This document shows, one piece after another, positions 39,373 to 44,248 of a DNA stretch of 44,248 bases. A model generated the notes under the pieces. It ran no database searches. It saw nothing but the letters and a program-made list of their open reading frames with translations, and was not told where the DNA came from. Source of the stretch: a virus. The stretch is from the IMG/VR virus record IMGVR_UViG_3300042691_047711, positions 1-44,248 of that record; one strand, written 5' to 3'. Positions within the stretch are counted from its first letter, which is position 1, and each line of letters starts with the position of its first letter. The translations under genes were made by a program, and so were the position numbers.

Positions 39373-40190
39373 TCTTTTATGATGTTAATATCGTCCTTTC
39401 TCATTTCATTTCTTTCAAAAACAGTTGCATCAAGCACTTTTGAAGGAGTTTGGTACTTCTTCATGTATCTTAAGAGAGCATTCGTGTCCTTTGGAAAACA
39501 TGATCCTCCGTAACTCAACATTCCGTCTGGTCCCGGAACATTAGTATGCATGGGATTGATCCATCCGTTTGTCAACATTAAATCCTTTATGATTTCATAT
39601 CTAGATCCCATTTTTTCACACAAGAGATAGAGCTCATTGAAGAATTGTACTTTAACTGAATAGAATGAGTTTGCAAATATTTTCATGCTTTCAGACTCAG
39701 TTGAATCGCAGATGGAGATCTTTGCATTAGGATAGAACTCTGAGTAAAAATCGACAGCCTGATCTAGTGAACCCTCTGTGCAATTTGGGCCCTTTCCTAA
39801 GACTATGTGAGATTGATTGTTAAAATCATCTAGCGCAGTACGTTCAGTTAAAAATTCTGGATTGTGAACTATTTTCAAGTTAATGAAATTCTTAGATAGT
39901 TCACAGGTAGTCTCAGGCTCAACTGTGCTTTTTAATATTACTAAACCAGTAAATGATTCTTCTGAGAGTCTGGAAAGTGTTTCAATTATTGCTGTTTTAT
40001 CGTATTCTGCTTTTTTTTCATGATAAGGAGTAGGTAAAGCTAAAAAGATTAAATTTGAATCTAAACATTCTTCTAATTTACCTATTTTTTTGTATTTATC
40101 GTATCCTGACAAATTTGAGACTCCTCGATGTTTGAAGCTCTCAAACATCGCTGACCCAACAAAGCCTAAACCTATTACTGATATTTTCAT
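39369..40190 (-). CDS. Short UDP-sugar dehydrogenase-like protein
   Basis: 273 residues; usual enzymes have about 390-440. NAD site GLGFVGSA (7-14), LALPTPY, LKSTVEPET, HNPEFLTERTA, ESMKIFANSFYSVKV and catalytic Cys in GGSCFPKDT (near 230) are intact. The C-terminal UDP-binding domain is missing, so substrate binding or activity must differ from UDP-glucose/GDP-mannose dehydrogenase. ATGA overlaps on both sides place it firmly in the operon. Confidence 0.82.
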   Translation of the reverse strand: MKISVIGLGFVGSAMFESFKHRGVSNLSGYDKYKKIGKLEECLDSNLIFLALPTPYHEKKAEYDKTAIIETLSRLSEESFTGLVILKSTVEPETTCELSKNFINLKIVHNPEFLTERTALDDFNNQSHIVLGKGPNCTEGSLDQAVDFYSEFYPNAKISICDSTESESMKIFANSFYSVKVQFFNELYLLCEKMGSRYEIIKDLMLTNGWINPMHTNVPGPDGMLSYGGSCFPKDTNALLRYMKKYQTPSKVLDATVFERNEMRKDDINIIKE

Positions 40191-40822
40191 AATATTCTTT
40201 TGTTATTTTTAAATATAGTGAATTCAGTAAGATCACGATAACCATTGACTTCCTCTAAATCACTATTATGCTCTGGATAGTTTTGCATTAAAGCTAATCC
40301 ATGGGCAGCTTCTTGTGGAGTCATGTACATATTCCAGCCGATCGTTGTGATATCATCTTCCTTATAAAATTTTTCACTACGACCCTCATATCTAGCTTTT
40401 TTAAACCACTCAACTGCTTCCAAATCACTAGTAAGTATCGCTCCACCTTTTCCTATCCCAAGTTTTTTCTTTATGTGGAAAGAAAGACACATAAAGCTAT
40501 TTGGAACGTACATATTTGACGTAAATCTCTTAGCCGCATCGTATATAGGATAAGGAGATAGTTGATAGGCACCAGTCCACTGATTTGCAGGAACTCTACA
40601 GTCAAATATTACGTCTCCGCCTGCTTGCATTATGCTCATAGGAACAGAAAGATATGTTTTAGATGGAATTGTCACTTCTTTTACTTTTAAATAGGAACAG
40701 CATAAGAAGAGAGCACTTGTACAACTATCTACTGCGACTGCATAGGGCGATCCAGTATATTCAGCTAGTTCTTCCTCAAACATTTGAACTATCTTGTAAG
40801 GGCTGTGTTTTTTAATAGGCAT
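40187..40822 (-). CDS. Short DegT/DnrJ-type aminotransferase-like protein
   Basis: 211 residues; full enzymes have about 360-400. Features: AVAVDSCTSALFLCCSYLKV, EVTIPSKTYLSVPMSI, YDAAKRF, and the PLP-Lys region LSFHIKKKLGIGKGGAILT. It ends soon after GWNMYMTPQEAAHGLALMQ, so most of the C-terminal domain is absent. Likely transfers an amino group onto a keto-sugar, or is a degenerate or complementing subunit. Overlaps the downstream gene by ATGA. Confidence 0.78.
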   Translation of the reverse strand: MPIKKHSPYKIVQMFEEELAEYTGSPYAVAVDSCTSALFLCCSYLKVKEVTIPSKTYLSVPMSIMQAGGDVIFDCRVPANQWTGAYQLSPYPIYDAAKRFTSNMYVPNSFMCLSFHIKKKLGIGKGGAILTSDLEAVEWFKKARYEGRSEKFYKEDDITTIGWNMYMTPQEAAHGLALMQNYPEHNSDLEEVNGYRDLTEFTIFKNNKRIL

Positions 40823-40828
40823 GATATT

Positions 40829-41518
40829 TTATTTTTTTAAGGATGTTATGTATGATAAAACTTCACTTTTGTTTACATTCATGAGTACATCCAATATTGA
40901 GACCGACTCTGTCTCATGGTTTAAGTACTTTAAATAGGGACCATACTCTTTATATTGTAATTCTATTTTTTTATCTAGAAATAAGCTTTCGCTCCCAGCT
41001 AAATAATTTCTAGCAGAAGGTCCTGAAAGGTAGACAGTTCCTTCTAATTGTACTATCAAATTGATTAAGCGATCTACTTTTCCACCATCCAAAGTAAAAT
41101 TTTTTGATTCTTTAAACTGAGTAGTTATTCCGATAAAAGAGCAGATCTCTTTGATTAAGAACTGATTTAATTCTGATAGGCTAGTCCAGGTTCTGTCTAA
41201 ATAAATGGGTCTAATCAGGGAAAGTACTTCTTCTTTGAATGGAGATTTTACATAGCTCTGTTCTATTGATTTTAGGTGGCGTGCCTGCCAAGAAGAGTCT
41301 ATTAATTCAACTTCAGATATCTTCTTTTTTACGGAATCCTTCGTTATTGGAATAGTTAACCAGAAATCTCCGTTTTTTCCTAATATCTTATTCCGGTTCC
41401 TCCAGTCATTTTTAGTATATTGCACTTCATCATAAAAACAAAAGACGTCGCAATCATTAATTAATTCAAAATAGCCTTTCCAAGGAATATAATTAGATTG
41501 TAAGATCGCTACTTTCAC
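40829..41518 (-). CDS. WbqC-family protein
   Basis: 229 residues. The WbqC start is clear: AILQSNYIPWKGYFELIN (4-21), then DEVQYTKNDWRNRNKI and the conserved W-L-T-I-P-I. WbqC-like proteins occur in O-antigen and capsule clusters and are thought to act in amino-sugar acylation or transfer; the reaction is not established. It shares one base with the upstream acyltransferase stop (41518). Confidence 0.85.
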   Translation of the reverse strand: MKVAILQSNYIPWKGYFELINDCDVFCFYDEVQYTKNDWRNRNKILGKNGDFWLTIPITKDSVKKKISEVELIDSSWQARHLKSIEQSYVKSPFKEEVLSLIRPIYLDRTWTSLSELNQFLIKEICSFIGITTQFKESKNFTLDGGKVDRLINLIVQLEGTVYLSGPSARNYLAGSESLFLDKKIELQYKEYGPYLKYLNHETESVSILDVLMNVNKSEVLSYITSLKK

Positions 41519-42129
41519 TAGATCAATTTTATTTTTTTATTTAAGAATCTCATAGGATTGCCTATTACTTGACTGCCTGAAGGGACGTCCATTGTTATCA
41601 CCGAACCCACTCCAATTACTGAATCATCTCCTATTGAAACACTATTTGCGATCACTGACCCGGCTCCAATAAAACATCTATTTCCTATAGTGACATCCCC
41701 TGATAAGATTACTCCTGGAGAGATGTATGAACACTCCCCTATTGAAGAATCATGAGAAACAATGACTGAGTTATTCAATATTGCACCAGATAGTATTTTA
41801 ACCCGATGGTCTAGATTACATCCTGGATAAATTATGCTCCCTGGAAAAATTTCTGAATTTTTACTAAGGTTGACTGTAGGATGCACTAATGTTTTAAGAC
41901 TTGCGCAATATTTGATTAAGTCGGTCATTATTGCATGCTTTTTCACTAAGTGCAAATAGCCGATAGCAATAATCCACTCGAAATCCTTTGAGTATTTTAA
42001 ATAATCATCGAAATTAAAAGTATTTTTTCCTGTAATTTCATTAGAATCAAATATCGCAAATTCCTCAGTTACATTAAAGTGGTCTATCACCTGATTGGCA
42101 AACTTTCCAAAACCTAAAAAAGCGTCCAT
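41518..42129 (-). CDS. Sugar O/N-acyltransferase (NeuD/PglD-like, left-handed beta-helix)
   Basis: 203 residues. An N-terminal nucleotide-sugar-binding domain (GFGKFANQVIDHF) leads to hexapeptide repeats (about 85-185: IFPGSIIYPGCNL, SSIGECSYISPG, VTIGNRCFIGAGS, VSIGDDSVIGVGS) ending VIGNPMR. NeuD and PglD acetylate sialic-acid-type or bacillosamine sugars. With NeuB in the same operon, acylation of a nonulosonic or related amino sugar is likely. Confidence 0.85.
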   Translation of the reverse strand: MDAFLGFGKFANQVIDHFNVTEEFAIFDSNEITGKNTFNFDDYLKYSKDFEWIIAIGYLHLVKKHAIMTDLIKYCASLKTLVHPTVNLSKNSEIFPGSIIYPGCNLDHRVKILSGAILNNSVIVSHDSSIGECSYISPGVILSGDVTIGNRCFIGAGSVIANSVSIGDDSVIGVGSVITMDVPSGSQVIGNPMRFLNKKIKLI

Positions 42130-42131
42130 GA

Positions 42132-42974
42132 TTATTTTTCAGCAATGAATCCTATATACTTAAAAAGGTCTCTAGAAACAGGTAAAGATTCTATCAAATG
42201 GTCATGCAATAGGCTTGCTTGCTTAACAAGAACCTCTTTGTTTTCAGGGTCAGAATTTATCATTTGTGCTTGGCCTATAAACCAGTGATAAACAAAGTTG
42301 ACTTTCTTAAAACCGACTGAGTACAACGCATCTTTGAAATCATCTTCGCTTAGTCCTCCCTTAATATGTTTAAAATATTCAGCTTTAACGAAGGTTTCAG
42401 CAGATATTCCAAATTTTTCTTCTATTTCCTTGTCTTTTTCATAGACTGCATCTATCTCCCGCTGAACGATTGGGCTATATTTTAAGCTACGATCTAAGCT
42501 TTTTATTTTTTCCCAAAAATAAAGATTAGGATTCAAATCAGCGTAAAACACTCCGCCTTCTCTAAGAGAAGAATAGCACTTTTTGAAAGTGGGAATAAGA
42601 TCATTTAAGTGGTCTAGAAAACTATATGCAGTTGCAAGATCATAATATTCTGTTGGAACTTCAACTGTTGCAGTATCACAATTAATTAGATTTATCTTGC
42701 ACTCTCCAGAAAGATCTACACGATCCATCATCGCTTGCGTAACATCTACTCCAGTTATCTCATCACAAAAGGGTTTAACGATGTCTATCATGAACCCAGT
42801 ACCACAGCCAAGATCTAAAACTCTTTTAAATCTGGTTTTCGTATGTATGTTTTCAATAATTCCTTTGACTCTGGAAATACTCTCAGGTCTGAAATGAGGT
42901 TCGACTTCATTATAATACTCTGACATGGCTGAATGCACGACAATGTTTGCAGCGATTGCTTCTTGATTCTTCAT
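42132..42974 (-). CDS. SAM-dependent methyltransferase
   Basis: 280 residues. Class I motifs: VLDLGCGTGFMIDIV (about 52-66), E-I-T-G-V-D-V-T (motif II), and DLATAYSFLDHL (motif post-II). The helical C-terminal 120 residues may bind the acceptor. In this operon a sugar or polyketide-like acceptor is possible; nothing in the sequence fixes it. Two nt separate it from each neighbour. Confidence 0.85.
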   Translation of the reverse strand: MKNQEAIAANIVVHSAMSEYYNEVEPHFRPESISRVKGIIENIHTKTRFKRVLDLGCGTGFMIDIVKPFCDEITGVDVTQAMMDRVDLSGECKINLINCDTATVEVPTEYYDLATAYSFLDHLNDLIPTFKKCYSSLREGGVFYADLNPNLYFWEKIKSLDRSLKYSPIVQREIDAVYEKDKEIEEKFGISAETFVKAEYFKHIKGGLSEDDFKDALYSVGFKKVNFVYHWFIGQAQMINSDPENKEVLVKQASLLHDHLIESLPVSRDLFKYIGFIAEK

Positions 42975-42976
42975 AA

Positions 42977-43738
42977 TTATTCTATTTTCTGTTTATACTT
43001 TCTTTTTTCGATTGGGGCATAATATTCATCGTAACTAATTGGAACTTGTGAATAAAAGCCTAATTTTTGTTTGGATATTTCTGAAAGACCTTCAGACTCA
43101 ACCATTTTAGGTAAATCTAATCGCTGTTTCATCCAAGGTCTAATCATGTTTATAGTCAACGCATGCCTCCAATTATTACTCTGGTTGTTTCCACCGGCAT
43201 GCCATAAATTAGCGTTAAAGAACCACACAGTACCTGCTTTTTCTATCAGCCTAGATGAATTTTCATAAAAATAGTCTGAATCAGGTCGGTCAGAGGTCCA
43301 CTGAGAGTTTGGAAGAAACCAAGTAGCTCCATTCTCTTCAGTAAAATCATCTAAAAGTATAGTTGCACCCAAGTTTGTGATATAGTTTGGAATCAATCTT
43401 GGACAGTCTCTATGTATTCGATTACTATAATTAGTTTTGTTAGGCGGCATTGAAGAAGACGTATACGCATAAGTTATGCTCCCTGAACCCAACACTGAGT
43501 TTATACAATCGGTTAATACTGGAATATCGAATAGCTCACAAAATATTTTGTGATACATTGGACACACGAGAACCATTCCAAAATCAGAATATGAAGTTTT
43601 TCCATGATATTTTATTTCCTGATCTATCGCTTTCTCAAGCTCGAGTTTTGCAACTTTGATATAGTCTTCAGATAAAACGTTTCTAACTATACTATAACCT
43701 TGGGTCTCTATCTCTAATTTAAAATTTTCAATATCCAT
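42977..43738 (-). CDS. Phytanoyl-CoA dioxygenase-like (PhyH) oxygenase
   Basis: 253 residues. Fe(II)/2-oxoglutarate signature: H-R-D (in IHRDCPR, about 107-113), GATWFLPNSQW, and the distal H-A-G-G-N (in LWHAGGN), with a later R in RHALTINMIRPW for 2-oxoglutarate. Hydroxylates or oxidises a small molecule or sugar-linked substrate. PhyH-like genes are common in marine T4-like phages. Member of the operon by 2-10 nt spacing. Confidence 0.85.
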   Translation of the reverse strand: MDIENFKLEIETQGYSIVRNVLSEDYIKVAKLELEKAIDQEIKYHGKTSYSDFGMVLVCPMYHKIFCELFDIPVLTDCINSVLGSGSITYAYTSSSMPPNKTNYSNRIHRDCPRLIPNYITNLGATILLDDFTEENGATWFLPNSQWTSDRPDSDYFYENSSRLIEKAGTVWFFNANLWHAGGNNQSNNWRHALTINMIRPWMKQRLDLPKMVESEGLSEISKQKLGFYSQVPISYDEYYAPIEKRKYKQKIE

Positions 43739-43748
43739 ATCTCTATTA

Positions 43749-44248
43749 TTATTTCCAAAAACTTAAATCTAGCCATTCTGGGCCCTTAAAAATTTTATTT
43801 AATCCATTGGCAACGTCAGTTCGAGTAGTTCCTATGTATTTCTCTTCAGCCTCAATCAAGGATACTAAGTTAGATAGATCAGTATATTCAGTAAAATTGG
43901 GAAGAGTCTGTTGGCCCTTTCCTAGTGTTTTTATACCCATGTGACCAACCTCCCACATAGTAGTATTTCCTCCTTTCTCATTGGGTTTGATGTATACAAA
44001 GGATTGCGGATAAACATTTTTTACTAAATACTGAACGTTTTGGCCTTGAGTAAACAATATTCTATTTTTTCCAAAATGTGACATTAAAGGTTCCACTATT
44101 TCTTTCCACTTATAGTATGATGGATTTTGTCTAATTGCTCCGCGATAAACGTATATTTTATCCCCTAATGGAACTGGTTTGAACTGTGAATAATCTTTGA
44201 GCGGAATGTATAATTGTTTGTGTGGGATGTTATTTTGAGACAAAATGT
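43749..44248 (-). CDS. Glycosyltransferase-like C-terminal part (partial at right edge)
   Basis: The frame is open to the window edge, so the start lies outside; the internal TTG at 44243 is not needed. About 166 residues are visible. DKIYVYRGAIRQNPSYYKW, HFGKNRILFTQG and GGNTTMWEVGHMGIKTLG resemble the C-terminal nucleotide-sugar half of a GT-B glycosyltransferase (G-G-N-x-T-x-W-E-x-G). Ends 10 nt before the PhyH gene. Confidence 0.6.
   Translation of the reverse strand, partial: ILSQNNIPHKQLYIPLKDYSQFKPVPLGDKIYVYRGAIRQNPSYYKWKEIVEPLMSHFGKNRILFTQGQNVQYLVKNVYPQSFVYIKPNEKGGNTTMWEVGHMGIKTLGKGQQTLPNFTEYTDLSNLVSLIEAEEKYIGTTRTDVANGLNKIFKGPEWLDLSFWK

Noticed and set aside
1-44248. tRNA genes, rRNA, CRISPR arrays
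   Set aside because: No stretch read as a cloverleaf with T-loop consensus, no rRNA-like blocks and no regularly spaced repeats were seen; a covariance-model scan would be decisive for tRNA.

Overview
The window is part of a large T4-type contractile-tailed phage genome. Recognisable T4-family genes are portal gp20, head-completion nuclease gp4, primase gp61, a C-terminal piece of DNA polymerase gp43, helicase UvsW with a UvsY-like neighbour, gp25 and gp53/LysM baseplate proteins, a gp27-like hub and a gp5-like spike. Genes are densely packed and switch strand often. I saw no rRNA, tRNA or CRISPR, and no gap over 300 bases. A probable host is a member of Bacteroidota: a captured lipoprotein gene has that style, many leaders are A-rich, and Shine-Dalgarno sequences are inconsistent. 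The host call is an inference.

Layout. 1-7267: mostly small late genes that share a short peptide tag (roughly [SFY]-[FY]-x-x-[FY]-[IVL]-N-E-[AGS]). The tag strongly resembles the T4 capsid-targeting propeptide of internal head proteins. A second short motif, G-A-N-P, recurs in four of these proteins. 7273-8386: a structural protein and gp25. 8383-14646 (minus): a coiled-coil protein, portal, an unknown protein, gp4, a small acidic tagged protein, primase, and a polymerase C-half that lacks the exonuclease and motif A. 14763-26522: PhoH, UvsW/UvsY, HAD and P-loop kinase genes, a ligase-like/adenylyltransferase fusion, a metallophosphoesterase and more tagged proteins. 26567-32529: baseplate and spike module. 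32526-44248 (minus): a tightly overlapping surface-sugar operon (NeuB, Gfo/Idh/MocA dehydrogenase, HAD phosphatase, glycosyltransferases, UDP-sugar dehydrogenase-like, DegT-like, WbqC, NeuD-like acyltransferase, methyltransferase, PhyH).

Two signals stand out. First, a T4-like late promoter ([GTA]ATAAATAA) lies 5-25 nt before 14 start codons. Eleven of those 14 genes carry the peptide tag at the N-terminus, which links late expression to predicted capsid packaging. Three of the promoters are formed by the last sense codons and stop codon of the upstream gene (AAT/GAT-AAA-TAA).

Second, the sugar operon is interrupted by a very AT-rich 2.16-kb cassette carrying a lipoprotein and a sensor histidine kinase. 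It is bounded by a perfect 105-bp direct repeat. The repeat is a duplicated junction (3' end of a glycosyltransferase gene plus 5' end of neuB). It leaves a 20-codon neuB stub whose stop codon lies 3 nt before the lipoprotein start. This looks like recent capture of bacterial signalling genes by a phage.
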